From NCBI GenBank assembly GCA_903893785.1, contig CAITNQ010000289.1, positions 1 to 35,594 on the forward strand: 35,594 bases of DNA, given 5' to 3'. The translations under genes were made by a program, and so were the position numbers. Positions 24,039-32,550 of this stretch are shown here, one piece after another. Origin of the DNA: an uncultured Gemmatimonadota bacterium (GTDB taxonomy: Bacteria; Latescibacterota; UBA2968; UBA8231). Numbering within the stretch: position 1 is the first letter of the stretch; each line of letters starts with the position of its first letter. The notes below the pieces were generated by a model that saw only the letters and a list, made by a program, of their open reading frames with translations, was not told the origin of the DNA and ran no database searches.

Positions 24039-25292
24039 TCAGTCTCGGTGCGTCAGCAGCAGGTGTCCGTGCCGAGCCACGGTACGGCCGCTGAGCAACA
24101 CCCGGTCCACCTGGAGCAGCGCTTCGGGCGTCACCGACGGATCGCCGTCGACCACGATCAGATCGGCCCGGCGTCCGGCGGTCAGGGTGCCCACATCGTC
24201 GGCCAGGCCCATCACCTGTGCCGCGGTGCCCGTTACGGCGGTGATGGCCGCCAACGGGTTCCACTGGTACAGCCGCACCAACGCAGCCACGCTCAACGCC
24301 AGGCCGCCGAAGGTGCAGCCCACGGTCCCGGCGTCGCTGTGGCAGGCCAGCACGACCCCGTCAGCGCGCATCTGCTCATGGATGTGCGTCAACGCCTCCA
24401 GCCGGGGCAGGGCCGCCAGCGGCAGCGATTCACCCGCCGCCACGCTCTGCGCCAGCTGCCGCTCACCGCCGCCGATGGTCAGTCCCACGCCGCAGCCCTG
24501 ACGAGCCATGGCGGCGCCAAGGGCGGCATCGTAGCGGAGCACCCCAGGAGCGGTCTGATCGTGCCAGACGCAGTGCTCAAAGGTGTCCAGCCCGGCGTCC
24601 AGCCCGGCGCGGATACCGGGAATGGAGGCGATGTGCCCGGCCACCCGCAGTCCCAAGCGGTGCGCGTCGTCGGCAATAGCCGACAGCTCGGCCGGCGTGT
24701 ACTGCAGGGCGAACGGGTTGGTGCGAGGCGTCATGTACCCACCCGTCACCATCACTTTGATGTAGTCAACCCGGCGCTTGTGCAGTTGCCGGACCGCGCG
24801 CCGCAGATCATCGACGCCCTGCACTTCCAGGCCACAGAAGTGCAGATGCCCGGCAGTGGTCGTCAACGGGGGCCCGGCCGCCTGCAGGCGAGGACCGACG
24901 ATCACGCCGGCGTCCAAGGCATCCCGCAATGCCAGGGTCGCCCCGTCGAGGCCACCGCAGTCGCGGACGGTGGTGATCCCAGCCGCCAGCGCCCGCTGAG
25001 CATTACCGGCCGCCCGCAACAGCTGCTGCGGTTCAGACTCGCGCAGGGCATCTGCCAGCGGCTCGGGGCCAGCACTGAAACATAGATGGACATGGGAGTC
25101 CACCAGGCCCGGCAGCACGGTCTGGCCGGTGGCGTCAATGACCTCCGCATCCGGCGGGGCCGGCGATTCCTGGCCCGGTCCGTGCACGCTGCAGATGCGG
25201 CCGTCTTCGATCACCAGCGTCGCGCCCGCGATCGGCCCGGAGCCGGTGCCGTCGATCAACCTGCCCGCGTGAACAAGCAAGGGTCGGCCCAT
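24039..25292 (-). CDS. Metal-dependent amidohydrolase, imidazolonepropionase/prolidase-like
   Basis: A 417-residue amidohydrolase-superfamily enzyme. The metal site is complete: H67 and H69 (D-S-H-V-H-L), K179 as the likely carboxylated lysine (Y-I-K-V-M-V-T-G-G), H220 (A-G-H-I-A-S), H240 (F-E-H-C-V-W) and D320 (H-S-D-A-G). The small beta-sandwich formed by both termini is visible (G-R-L-I-D-G-T-G near 10-17, and A-D-L-I-V-V-D-G-D-P near the end). This pattern matches the subgroup including Xaa-Pro dipeptidases and aryldialkyl-type imidazolonepropionase-like proteins, so hydrolysis of a cyclic or N-acylated amide is likely. There is no signal peptide. ATG at 25292 has an AAAGG site. It follows the SGNH gene by 37 bases in the same orientation. 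The exact substrate is unknown. Confidence 0.9.
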   Translation of the reverse strand: MGRPLLVHAGRLIDGTGSGPIAGATLVIEDGRICSVHGPGQESPAPPDAEVIDATGQTVLPGLVDSHVHLCFSAGPEPLADALRESEPQQLLRAAGNAQRALAAGITTVRDCGGLDGATLALRDALDAGVIVGPRLQAAGPPLTTTAGHLHFCGLEVQGVDDLRRAVRQLHKRRVDYIKVMVTGGYMTPRTNPFALQYTPAELSAIADDAHRLGLRVAGHIASIPGIRAGLDAGLDTFEHCVWHDQTAPGVLRYDAALGAAMARQGCGVGLTIGGGERQLAQSVAAGESLPLAALPRLEALTHIHEQMRADGVVLACHSDAGTVGCTFGGLALSVAALVRLYQWNPLAAITAVTGTAAQVMGLADDVGTLTAGRRADLIVVDGDPSVTPEALLQVDRVLLSGRTVARHGHLLLTHRD

Positions 25293-25329
25293 GGTTTACC
25301 TTTCAGTAGCGGTGTACGCCACAGCCGCG

Positions 25330-25998
25330 TCAGGCGGCCTGGAGCCAGGCCAGTACGCACGGCGCCAGCGCCGCGGCAACCGCCTCGTTGCCAGCCACCG
25401 ACAGATGGACACCATCAGGCAGAATGTAGCTGGCCGGAGCCGCGCGGACGACGCTGTCCAGGTCAAACAGCTGCACCTGTCGTCGGGCGGCGTGCAGGCG
25501 CGTCACCCGACGGTAGGCCTCAATGAACGCGTCCTGGCCGCCCACTGGGGCAAAATCGGCGTACCAGGCATGCGCGGGGTCGACCACTGGCGGGAAGGTC
25601 AGCACGGCCACGCGAGGGCAACCAGCCGCGTTGACGGCGAACTCGATACGGCTGAGGTTCCGCTCGTACTCGACCAGGTGCACGTGCCGCTGCGGGTCAG
25701 GAGTGGCGTCGTTGCCGCCGAACTGCACCAAGACCAGGTCCGGGTGATGGGGCAACACATCGGTGTCGCAGCGGACCAGGCCTTCACGCGAGGTGTTGCC
25801 ACCCACACCGGCATTGACTACGCGGGCCGCCGCCCACCCGGGGACCTGCCGGAGCGCCGCTTCAAGCCGGGCTGGCCATCGGTCGCTTTCGGCCATGTCC
25901 GCGCTGGTCGCGGTGATGGAGTCGCCGAAAGCCACCACCAGAGGCGCCGAGCGGGTCCCGGTCGGCAGCCAGGGCACAGCGGTCTGAGCGGCAGGCAT
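25330..25998 (-). CDS. SGNH/GDSL-family hydrolase
   Basis: A 222-residue esterase-like protein with all four SGNH blocks: Ser27 in F-G-D-S-I-T, the Gly of N-A-G-V-G-G-N-T-S (block II), Asn96 in G-G-N-D-A-T-P (block III), and D195/H198 in D-G-V-H-L-S-V-A-G (block V). It is close to the lysophospholipase L1/carbohydrate esterase branch, so deacylation of a sugar or lipid is likely. ATG at 25998 with GGGAG 7 bases upstream is preferred over an in-frame ATG 12 codons earlier. There is no clear signal peptide. It is probably co-transcribed with the amidohydrolase downstream. Confidence 0.92.
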   Translation of the reverse strand: MPAAQTAVPWLPTGTRSAPLVVAFGDSITATSADMAESDRWPARLEAALRQVPGWAAARVVNAGVGGNTSREGLVRCDTDVLPHHPDLVLVQFGGNDATPDPQRHVHLVEYERNLSRIEFAVNAAGCPRVAVLTFPPVVDPAHAWYADFAPVGGQDAFIEAYRRVTRLHAARRQVQLFDLDSVVRAAPASYILPDGVHLSVAGNEAVAAALAPCVLAWLQAA

Positions 25999-26261
25999 GA
26001 TGGTACTCCCGGGCAGGGCCGTGGGCAGGAACAAGCCGGGTTAGGTTAAGCCGGTCGAGTGACCCTGTCCAGTCGCGGCTGGCGCCGGCCGGCAGGTGGG
26101 GCTTGACGCGCCCGCGAGGTGGCCGCAGTTTCCGGCCCCGTTATCCCGTACCGCGGGCCGTCCGGCCGACCCCCAACGAGGGCGCGCCGGGCGTGCCGGG
26201 GGCCGTCATCCCTGTCCCGTCACCCCAGACTGAGCGACGCCTCTGGGAGAGGAGGAGGGTA
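25999..26261. promoter_or_regulatory. Divergent intergenic region, SGNH esterase / SSS symporter
   Basis: A 263-base gap between the minus-strand esterase gene and the plus-strand symporter gene, expected to hold promoters for both. The plus strand has a TTGACG (26103-26108), but no good -10 lies at 17 bases. An in-frame extension of the symporter to 26103 would add a Pro/Arg-rich stretch unlike a membrane protein and is not accepted. The ribosome-binding site GGAGGAGG (26251-26258) fixes the symporter start. Confidence 0.45.
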
Positions 26262-28736
26262 GTGCACTGGATTGATTGGGCGATCGTACTGGTGCCCCTG
26301 GTCGTGGTGACCTGGTTGGCCCTGAAGACACAGAAATATGTACGAGGGGTGGCCGACTTTCTCACCGCCGGCCGCGTGGCCGGGCGCTATGTCCTGTGCG
26401 TCTCCGGCGGCGAGGCCGGGTATGGGCTGATCAGCCTCGTGGCTGTGTACGAGAGCTACTACGCCTCCGGGTTTGCCTACGGGTTCTGGGGATCTATCTC
26501 AGCACCCATTTTCATTGTCCTGGGCCTGACCGGGTTCTGCGTGTACCGCTTCCGCGAAACCCGCGCCATGACCGTGGGGCAGTTCCTCGAGATCCGCTAC
26601 AGCCGCCGTTTCCGCATCTTCGCCGGTATCCTGCAGTCCATTTCGGGCATTATCAACTACGCGTTGTTCCCGGCCGTGGGTGCCCGGTTCCTGGTCTACT
26701 TCTGCGGCCTGCCGGTCACCACCAACATCTTCGGTTGGCACTTCCCCACCTTCGGCCTGTTGATGGCCCTGAACCTGACCCTGGCGGTGTTGGTGGCCAC
26801 CAAGGGCGGGCAGATCACCATCATGGTGACCAACTGCCTTCAGGGGCTGCTCAGCTATCCGGTGTACGTGATCATCGTGGGGTATGTGCTGTACCATTTC
26901 TCCTGGTTCCGCGACATGGCGCCGGCGCTGCTGGATCGGGCTCCGGGCAAGAGCCTGATCAACCCCTTTGACATTTCCGAGCTGCGCGACTTCAACCTGT
27001 TCTACGTCATCGTGGGCATCCTGGGCGGGATCGTGAACCGGCTAGGATGGTCGGGCAACCAGGGGTACAGCGTGTCGGCCCGCAACGCCCACGAGCAGAA
27101 GATGGCGGGCGTGCTGGGATCGTGGCGCGGCGGCTTCGAGAGCATGATGTACCTGCTCTTGGCCGTCGTGGCGATGGCCTATCTCAATAGCGACAAGTTC
27201 CAGAATGGTGACCGGGGCGCCATCGCGGCCCGCATGGAACTGGCGATCAAAGCCGTTAATGACGTGGCCGAGAGCCCGGAACTGGTCCAGGTGCGCGAAC
27301 AGGTCACGGCGTACCTCCAGTCGGGCACGGTGACGCCCGAACTCCAGAGCATGTTGGACAAGACCGCGGCCATGAAGGCCAAAGAGGAGGCCGACCGCGA
27401 CCGGTTGCGCTACAACGCCGAGGAACCGAAACCGGCGGAAACGCCGACGGTCGCTACCACCAGCGACGCCGAAGCCCGGCAGGCAGCCCGCGAGGCCCGG
27501 GTGCAGACTGCCCGCGACGCGATCCAGTCCGTGGATCCCAGTGCCGCCCAGACGTTCAACACGATCTTCGGCCAGATGCGCGTGCCCATGGCCCTGCGCT
27601 ACATCCTGCCCATGGGCGTCACCGGCCTGTTCTTGGCCATCCTGATCTTCCACATGGTTTCGGTGGACATGTCCTACCTGCTGTCCTGGGGCAGCATCCT
27701 GGTGCAGGACATCGTGCTGCCGCTGCGCAAGACACCCTTTACCCCCGAACAGCAGCTCCGCCTGCTGCGCTATATCATCGCGGCGATAGCGGTATTCGCC
27801 TTCTTCTTCAGCTTCTTCTTCGGCCAGGTCGACTACGTGCTGATGTTCTTCGCGATCACCGGCGCGATCTGGCTGGGTGGCAGCGGCCCCTGCATCACCG
27901 GTGGCCTGTACTGGAAGCGGGGCACCACGGGCGGCGCCTGGGCGGCGCTCATCTCCGGCTCAGCTCTGGCCGTGGCCGGCATCCTGCTGCAGAAGTATTG
28001 GGTCGGCAGCATCTATCCGTGGCTCTACGCCAATGGCCATGTGGAGACCGTGGCGGTATGGCTCAAGACCGCGTCAGCGCCGTTCGAACCGCTGATCACC
28101 TGGCGCATGAGCAGCGAGAAGTTCCCGATCAACTCGCAGGAGGTGTACGCGATCGGCATGGTCGTGTCCCTCGGGCTCTACATCATCATTTCGCTGGTCA
28201 CCTCGCGCGGCGGCCGCGTCTTCAACATGGACCGCATGCTGCACCGCGGCGTGTACCAGCGCGCCGAAGACAGGCGCCAGGAGGTGACGCGCCCGGAAGA
28301 CAAGCGGTGGAGCTACCGCTGGCTGGTTACCCAGTTGATCGGTATTGACGATCAGTACACCCGTGGCGACCGCTGGTTGGCCTGGTCGGTGTTCATCTAC
28401 TCCTTTGTCTGGGGCTTCGGTTTCTGCTTCCTCGGCGTGATTCTGTGGAACGCGGTCGACCCCTGGGGCAACAACGGCTGGTCCAACTGGTTCTACTTCA
28501 ACAACTTCCTGCTGGCAGGTGCGATTGGTCTGGTGTCCACCGTGTGGTTCTTGATCGGCGGCACCATGGACCTGCGGCGGCTGTTCGTTGACTTGGCTGC
28601 CAAGAAGACCAACGTCCTCGACGACGGCCGCGTCATCGGTCACGTCTCGGCAGACGACGTGGAGCTGGTCGAACGGGTGGAGCACGGTGGCTCGGATGCG
28701 ACCGAGCCGAACCAGGGCGGCAAGCCCAAGGCCTGA
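26262..28736 (+). CDS. Sodium:solute symporter (SSS family) with a large hydrophilic insertion
   Basis: An 824-residue integral membrane protein of the SSS family, predicted to import a small solute with Na+. The GTG start at 26262 has GGAGGAGG just upstream and leads straight into the first helix (W-I-D-W-A-I-V-L-V-P-L). Features include the early D-F-L-T-A-G-R-V-A-G-R loop, G-Q-F-L-E-I-R-Y-S-R-R-F-R, and a late S-V-D-M-S-Y-L-L-S-W-G-S-I-L-V-Q-D-I-V segment typical of the family. About 14 membrane segments are visible. Between two of them (coding 27180-27585) is a charged, Ala/Glu-rich insertion of about 130 residues, much longer than usual, probably helical or coiled-coil. The C-terminus has soluble stretches before and after the last helices. 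The likely substrate is a sugar or organic acid; not determined. Confidence 0.92.
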   Translation: MHWIDWAIVLVPLVVVTWLALKTQKYVRGVADFLTAGRVAGRYVLCVSGGEAGYGLISLVAVYESYYASGFAYGFWGSISAPIFIVLGLTGFCVYRFRETRAMTVGQFLEIRYSRRFRIFAGILQSISGIINYALFPAVGARFLVYFCGLPVTTNIFGWHFPTFGLLMALNLTLAVLVATKGGQITIMVTNCLQGLLSYPVYVIIVGYVLYHFSWFRDMAPALLDRAPGKSLINPFDISELRDFNLFYVIVGILGGIVNRLGWSGNQGYSVSARNAHEQKMAGVLGSWRGGFESMMYLLLAVVAMAYLNSDKFQNGDRGAIAARMELAIKAVNDVAESPELVQVREQVTAYLQSGTVTPELQSMLDKTAAMKAKEEADRDRLRYNAEEPKPAETPTVATTSDAEARQAAREARVQTARDAIQSVDPSAAQTFNTIFGQMRVPMALRYILPMGVTGLFLAILIFHMVSVDMSYLLSWGSILVQDIVLPLRKTPFTPEQQLRLLRYIIAAIAVFAFFFSFFFGQVDYVLMFFAITGAIWLGGSGPCITGGLYWKRGTTGGAWAALISGSALAVAGILLQKYWVGSIYPWLYANGHVETVAVWLKTASAPFEPLITWRMSSEKFPINSQEVYAIGMVVSLGLYIIISLVTSRGGRVFNMDRMLHRGVYQRAEDRRQEVTRPEDKRWSYRWLVTQLIGIDDQYTRGDRWLAWSVFIYSFVWGFGFCFLGVILWNAVDPWGNNGWSNWFYFNNFLLAGAIGLVSTVWFLIGGTMDLRRLFVDLAAKKTNVLDDGRVIGHVSADDVELVERVEHGGSDATEPNQGGKPKA

Positions 28737-28779
28737 ACCCGACGCGGGCAGCGCCGCGCCCACACGAACGGAACCAACA

Positions 28780-28817
28780 CAGAAGCCCGGAACCCCTGAC
28801 AGGGTTTCGGGCTTCTG
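28780..28817. terminator. Strong stem-loop terminator between convergent genes
   Basis: The arms CAGAAGCCCGGAACCC and GGGTTTCGGGCTTCTG pair over 16 positions with a single G-T wobble and a 6-base loop. It begins 44 bases after the symporter stop and ends 45 bases before the end of the convergent UroD-family gene. The stem is the best in the window. The U-run is weak on both strands, but the symmetry fits a bidirectional terminator. Confidence 0.85.
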
Positions 28818-28861
28818 CTGTATTGACGGGTCGGCGCTGCGGCATTGGCCGCGGTGACGTT

Positions 28862-29926
28862 TCAGGCGCAGCGAGGATAGTGGCAGCGCATGCGTTCCAC
28901 CCACGCCCGAGCATCGTCGACGGCGTCGAAGCAGCGGTTGAACACCAGACGAGTGCCTGGCGGCGCGTTGGTCACCAGCGTCCGAATCAGCGCATCGTCC
29001 GCCCAACCCATGACCAGTACCGGTCCTGCCGCCCCCCCGAAGGCGTCCAGCATGGGCTGGTACCCGTGCCGAGCCGCCACCCGGTTGAAGGCGTAGAAAT
29101 TGGGGATGCGGCGGAAAGAAGCGAACTGGTGCTCAGCGTCGGCACAGCAATGCATGCCCAGTCCCCCGAAGGTCTGCGCCAGGTCAACTAACTCGGGCAG
29201 GCAGAAGGACTCGAAGGCGGCCACACTGATGGCGCCACACTCGTCGTTGGACAGCCAGGGACCTAGGTCGGGTGGCACCCAGACCATCGGGCAATGCGCC
29301 AAACTGGCGGTGGGATGGCGACGGTAGAACTCGGTCAGGAAGGCTCTGAACAGGCGTGCGCACTTGCCCACCAGACGATGGACAGCTTCCTGCTCGCCCG
29401 GCGTGAGCATGGCCGCGAACAGGCTGGCCTTGTCGCACACCAGACAGGCGGTATCGAAACCGCTCTGCAGGTCCGGAGGCCCGAACAGCACATCGCGGCC
29501 AAGTTCCTGCTGCACCAACTCGGCCAGCTCGAAAACCCGCATCAAGGGCCGGCACTGCGCCAGGTCCGGCTCCGGCATGGCATCGGCGTCCCGGGGCGAG
29601 GCGAACACCGGCAGGGCGCAGGGGTTGCTGTCGGCGAAATGGTGCACCCGGGCTCCCAGGGCCGCCGCGTAGATGTGGGTCCCGGTGGTCAAACCAACGA
29701 TGGGCACGGAATCATCGCCAGCGGCCTCGGCCAGTTCGCAGTCACGGCGATACGCTTCGACAATCCACGGCAGCCAGTCTTTGACCGGCCGTGTCGAGGT
29801 GGTGTAGTCACCCACCTCCCAGATCGGCGTCCGCGGCGCACTGACGGTGAACCCGTGCCCCTGAAAGACACCGCGATGGAACAGGTTGGCGAGGAACTGC
29901 CGGTTGCTCTCGAGCCGCGCATCCAT
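28862..29926 (-). CDS. UroD-superfamily protein (not HemE), copy B
   Basis: A 354-residue protein of the UroD/MetE-like barrel superfamily. ATG at 29926 follows GGAGG; a longer form begins 11 codons earlier without such a site. It differs from the other copies. It carries M-H-C-C-A-D (H259, C260, C261), reminiscent of the His-x-Cys zinc motif of MtaA/MtbA methyltransferases, and an early G-L-T-T-G-T-H loop. It is Cys-rich (11 or more Cys), and no RQAGRY HemE signature is present. It is divergent from copy C (30022-31122) across 95 bases. A zinc-dependent methyl transfer role is possible but there is no corrinoid protein in the window; it may be a decarboxylase of another substrate. Confidence 0.78.
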   Translation of the reverse strand: MDARLESNRQFLANLFHRGVFQGHGFTVSAPRTPIWEVGDYTTSTRPVKDWLPWIVEAYRRDCELAEAAGDDSVPIVGLTTGTHIYAAALGARVHHFADSNPCALPVFASPRDADAMPEPDLAQCRPLMRVFELAELVQQELGRDVLFGPPDLQSGFDTACLVCDKASLFAAMLTPGEQEAVHRLVGKCARLFRAFLTEFYRRHPTASLAHCPMVWVPPDLGPWLSNDECGAISVAAFESFCLPELVDLAQTFGGLGMHCCADAEHQFASFRRIPNFYAFNRVAARHGYQPMLDAFGGAAGPVLVMGWADDALIRTLVTNAPPGTRLVFNRCFDAVDDARAWVERMRCHYPRCA

Positions 29927-30021
29927 GTGGCCTCCGGATCCGGTTTGTGTCGATGCCAAAGGTACGCCACCTTAGCTGCGCCTGGCCACCGCCACCCCCT
30001 CGGGAGCGATCGGAGTCACCT
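29927..30021. promoter_or_regulatory. Divergent promoter region of UroD-family copies B and C
   Basis: This 95-base gap separates two divergent UroD-family genes and should carry both promoters, probably overlapping. I see no confident -35/-10 pair or palindrome. CGGAG at 30011-30015 is the ribosome-binding site for copy C, and GGAGG on the other strand serves copy B. Confidence 0.45.
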
Positions 30022-31122
30022 ATGGCGTCACTACTGTGTCCGGGAGAGCGCCTGGTCCGCAGTCTCAGCGGCGGCGATCTCGACCACGTGTCTTTTGGCA
30101 CCAATTTGGGCTACTGGCCGTGGGGCGAGACAATGGAGCGGTGGCGCCGGGAAGCAGGCCAGCCGGACCTGGACCTGGCGCGCCAGTTTGGCTACGAGGC
30201 GGGTTTCGCCGCGCCGGCCGTCGAATACGGGGTGTGGCCCCACTTCGAGGAACTGACGCTGGAGTCCACCGACGAGCACGTGGTGACCCGCGACTGGCGC
30301 GGCATTACCATGCGCAACCGCCACGATCGCTCCTCGATGCCCGAATTCCTGGATTACCCGGTCAAGGACGCCAATGACTGGGACCAGTTGAAGAGCCAGC
30401 GGTTGCGCCTGGAGGATGCCGATCGGCGGGTCACGCAGGACTGGGCGCAGTGGCGGGCGCGCGTGGCGCAGACAGGTGAAGCCGTCCAGGTGGGGAGCTA
30501 CCCCTGGGGCGTCTTTGGCACCCTCCGGGATCTGATGGGTGTCGAGGCGCTGTTGATCGGGTTCTACTCCGAACCGGACCTGATCCACGACATGATGGAT
30601 CACCTGACGACGCTGTGGCTGGCCCTTTACGAGCGGGTCGCCCGCCACGTCCCGATCGACCACGTGCACATTTGGGAAGACATGTCGGGGCGGCAGGGCT
30701 CGCTGATATCGCCGGCCATGGTTGAGTCGTTCATGATGCCCTGCTATGATCGCATCCACGCGTTTGCGCGGGGCCATGGCGTACGGGTGATGTCGGTGGA
30801 CACCGATGGTGATTGCAGCGAACTGGTGCCGATCATGAAGCAGCACGGCATCAGCATGTTCTTCCCCTTCGAGGTCCAGGCCGGCAATGACGTGGAGCAG
30901 TACCGCCAGCGCTACCCCGACCTGGGCATCATGTGCGGCTTGGACAAACGCGCCCTGGCCGGCGCGCGCGCCGACATCGACCAGGAGATGGCCCGGGCCG
31001 AGCGCATGGTTCGGCAGGGCCGCTATGTGCCCGGATTCGACCACCTGATCCCGCCCGACGTGCCATGGGACAACATGTGCTACGCCGTGCAGGAGCTGCG
31101 CCGGGTCTGCCGCGCGGGGTGA
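30022..31122 (+). CDS. UroD-superfamily protein (not HemE), copy C
   Basis: A 366-residue UroD-superfamily barrel. ATG at 30022 has CGGAG 6 bases upstream; the frame is open upstream but the extra residues are Pro/Arg-rich and unsupported. It is the close relative of copy A (461-1615): the two share G-x-L-R-D-x-M-G-V-E, W-E-D (218-220), the D-T-D-G block (260-263), F-P-F-E-V (281-285), G-L-D-K-R (306-310) and a D-H-x-I-x-x-D-x-x-W tail. The D-x-D-G loop probably lies at the barrel mouth where the substrate acidic group binds in the family. It is divergent from copy B and convergent with the aldo/keto reductase. No HemE signature is present. The function is unknown beyond likely decarboxylation or methyl transfer. 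Confidence 0.85.
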   Translation: MASLLCPGERLVRSLSGGDLDHVSFGTNLGYWPWGETMERWRREAGQPDLDLARQFGYEAGFAAPAVEYGVWPHFEELTLESTDEHVVTRDWRGITMRNRHDRSSMPEFLDYPVKDANDWDQLKSQRLRLEDADRRVTQDWAQWRARVAQTGEAVQVGSYPWGVFGTLRDLMGVEALLIGFYSEPDLIHDMMDHLTTLWLALYERVARHVPIDHVHIWEDMSGRQGSLISPAMVESFMMPCYDRIHAFARGHGVRVMSVDTDGDCSELVPIMKQHGISMFFPFEVQAGNDVEQYRQRYPDLGIMCGLDKRALAGARADIDQEMARAERMVRQGRYVPGFDHLIPPDVPWDNMCYAVQELRRVCRAG

Positions 31123-31142
31123 CGCCGGTCCCTGCCGGCGTC
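31121..31142 (+). terminator. Stem-loop at the end of UroD copy C
   Basis: GACGCCGG and CCGGCGTC form a perfect 8-base-pair stem around a 6-base loop at the stop codon of copy C. No U-run follows. Confidence 0.5.
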
Positions 31143-31161
31143 GAGCCCTGAACGTGGTGGC

Positions 31162-31180
31162 GGGGCGCGCGCCGCGCCCC
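31162..31180. terminator. Second GC stem-loop before the aldo/keto reductase end
   Basis: GGGGCGCG and CGCGCCCC pair perfectly with a 3-base loop between the convergent UroD copy C and the aldo/keto reductase gene (which ends at 31213). With the preceding stem-loop it probably separates the two transcription units. Confidence 0.5.
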
Positions 31181-31212
31181 AGACCCCGGCCGCACGGACA
31201 GTACGGTGGCTG

Positions 31213-32223
31213 TCAGCCCGGCATCCTGACAGCCTGATCGCGGCGCGCCCGCATGTCTTTCTGCATGGACTCGGGGTACCGATCGGGCAGGGCCGAGACC
31301 CGATCGAGTCGAGCGCACACCTCTGCCTCCAGTTGCCACCCCGCGGCCCCCAGGTTATCGGCCAACTGCACCGCGGTCCTGGCACCGACGATGGCCGCGG
31401 TGACCGCCGGGCGCTGCAGCAGCCAGCGCAGGGCCAGCTGTGCGGGCGAGCGCCCTGCCTGTGCGGCGACTTGCAGCAACTCGGCTAGCGTCTGATCGGC
31501 GCTGCCGGCGAAGTAACGGCCGGGAAAGGCCCAGTCTTCGTCCGAACGAGTCGCCGGCGCGCGGTGCTGCCCGGGTCGATAGGCACCCGACAGAAAACCG
31601 CCGGCCAGCGGGCTCCAGGTTACCATGCCCAGTCCCTTGGCCAGACACAGGGGCACCAGTTCCTGCTCGACATCACGCACCACCAGGCTGTATTGGGGCT
31701 GGTACGCCACGAAACCATTCCACCCGTTGGTCTGGCTGACCCACAGGGCGTCCGCTAGGCGCCAGGCAGGGTAGTTGCTGCAGGCGATGTACCGCACCTT
31801 GCCCTGCGATACCAGATCGTCGAGAGCCCGCAGCATTTCCTCCACCGGTACCTGCACGTCCACGTGGTGGACATAATACAGGTCGACCCAGTCGGTTTGG
31901 AGCCGCCGCAAGCTGTCTTCCAGGGCATGGATGATGTGGACTCGCGACATGCCGGAGTCGTTCGGCCCGCCGCCCATGGGGTTGAAGAATTTGGTCGCTA
32001 GCACGACCTGCCGGCGGCGCGCGCCCAGGGCCCGTCCAACCATGACCTCGGCCTGGCCACCGCCATACGAGTCAGCGGTATCGATGAAGTTCACCCCGCG
32101 CGCCAGGGCCATGTCCACCATGCGCCGCGCCTCCTCCTCGTCAGCGCCGTGGCCGAAGGTCATGGTCCCCAGGCAGAGCTCCGACACTTTGACGCCGCAG
32201 CGACCCAATCGGCGGTATTCCAT
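31213..32223 (-). CDS. Aldo/keto reductase
   Basis: A 336-residue NADPH-dependent aldo/keto reductase of the YajO/Tas-like AKR11-13 type. The catalytic tetrad is complete: D48, Y53 (D-T-A-D-S-Y), K78 (A-T-K-F-F) and H119 (Y-Y-V-H-H). The cofactor-binding end shows I-V-G-A-R-T-A-V-Q-L-x-x-N. The length is usual. It is cytoplasmic. ATG at 32223 has a GGGGG stretch just upstream. It runs divergently from UroD copy D across 327 bases. Probable role: reduction or oxidation of a sugar or aldehyde in the catabolic neighbourhood; the substrate cannot be read from sequence. Confidence 0.95.
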   Translation of the reverse strand: MEYRRLGRCGVKVSELCLGTMTFGHGADEEEARRMVDMALARGVNFIDTADSYGGGQAEVMVGRALGARRRQVVLATKFFNPMGGGPNDSGMSRVHIIHALEDSLRRLQTDWVDLYYVHHVDVQVPVEEMLRALDDLVSQGKVRYIACSNYPAWRLADALWVSQTNGWNGFVAYQPQYSLVVRDVEQELVPLCLAKGLGMVTWSPLAGGFLSGAYRPGQHRAPATRSDEDWAFPGRYFAGSADQTLAELLQVAAQAGRSPAQLALRWLLQRPAVTAAIVGARTAVQLADNLGAAGWQLEAEVCARLDRVSALPDRYPESMQKDMRARRDQAVRMPG

Positions 32224-32550
32224 GATCCCCCAGAACGTGAAGCCGGCGGCGGACAGACGCGCCGGGAAGTGTGCGCCAGACCTCGCGAAGCGACAGCCAT
32301 GCCACCCGATGCCACACCAGAGCCCGCGGGCGCTGGCCCGGGGCGAGGCCGACGCGGGCCCGGGACAGAGCGACTCGGCCTGACGGTACCCGGAGCGCTA
32401 GTCTGGCCACGCCGGCCGGCACCCGCAAGCCCTGGCCAAACCGTGGCCAGGCGGACCGGGGCCGCGCACCGCCTTGACGCGCGGGCGGCCAGGGCCCTTT
32501 GTTCGTCAGCGTTCGGCCCGCCCGCCCACCCGGTCTCCATGGAGGAGCGC
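32224..32550. promoter_or_regulatory. 327-base divergent intergenic region, aldo/keto reductase / UroD copy D
   Basis: No convincing gene is present. The region should contain promoters for both flanking genes. It holds a perfect inverted repeat at 32431-32451 and a TTGACG (32474-32479) followed 17 bases later by the poor -10 candidate CTTTGT (32497-32502). The start of the plus-strand gene is set by GGAGGAG (32541-32547). Confidence 0.45.
32431..32451. promoter_or_regulatory. Perfect palindrome, operator candidate
   Basis: CCTGGCCA and TGGCCAGG are perfect inverted repeats separated by 5 bases, about 23 bases upstream of a TTGACG -35-like element and 100 bases upstream of UroD copy D. The symmetry and spacing suit a dimeric regulator such as a LacI/GntR-type sugar repressor. 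No regulator gene is in the window. Confidence 0.4.

Noticed and set aside
26103..26108. TTGACG elements at 26103 and 32474 as a shared promoter family
   Set aside because: Both are followed by CGC, but neither has a convincing -10 at 17 bases, and two short matches in GC-rich DNA are weak evidence.
26103..26261. N-terminal extension of the symporter
   Set aside because: It is Pro/Arg-rich, begins at a weak TTG, and the GTG at 26262 has an excellent ribosome-binding site and leads directly into a membrane helix.
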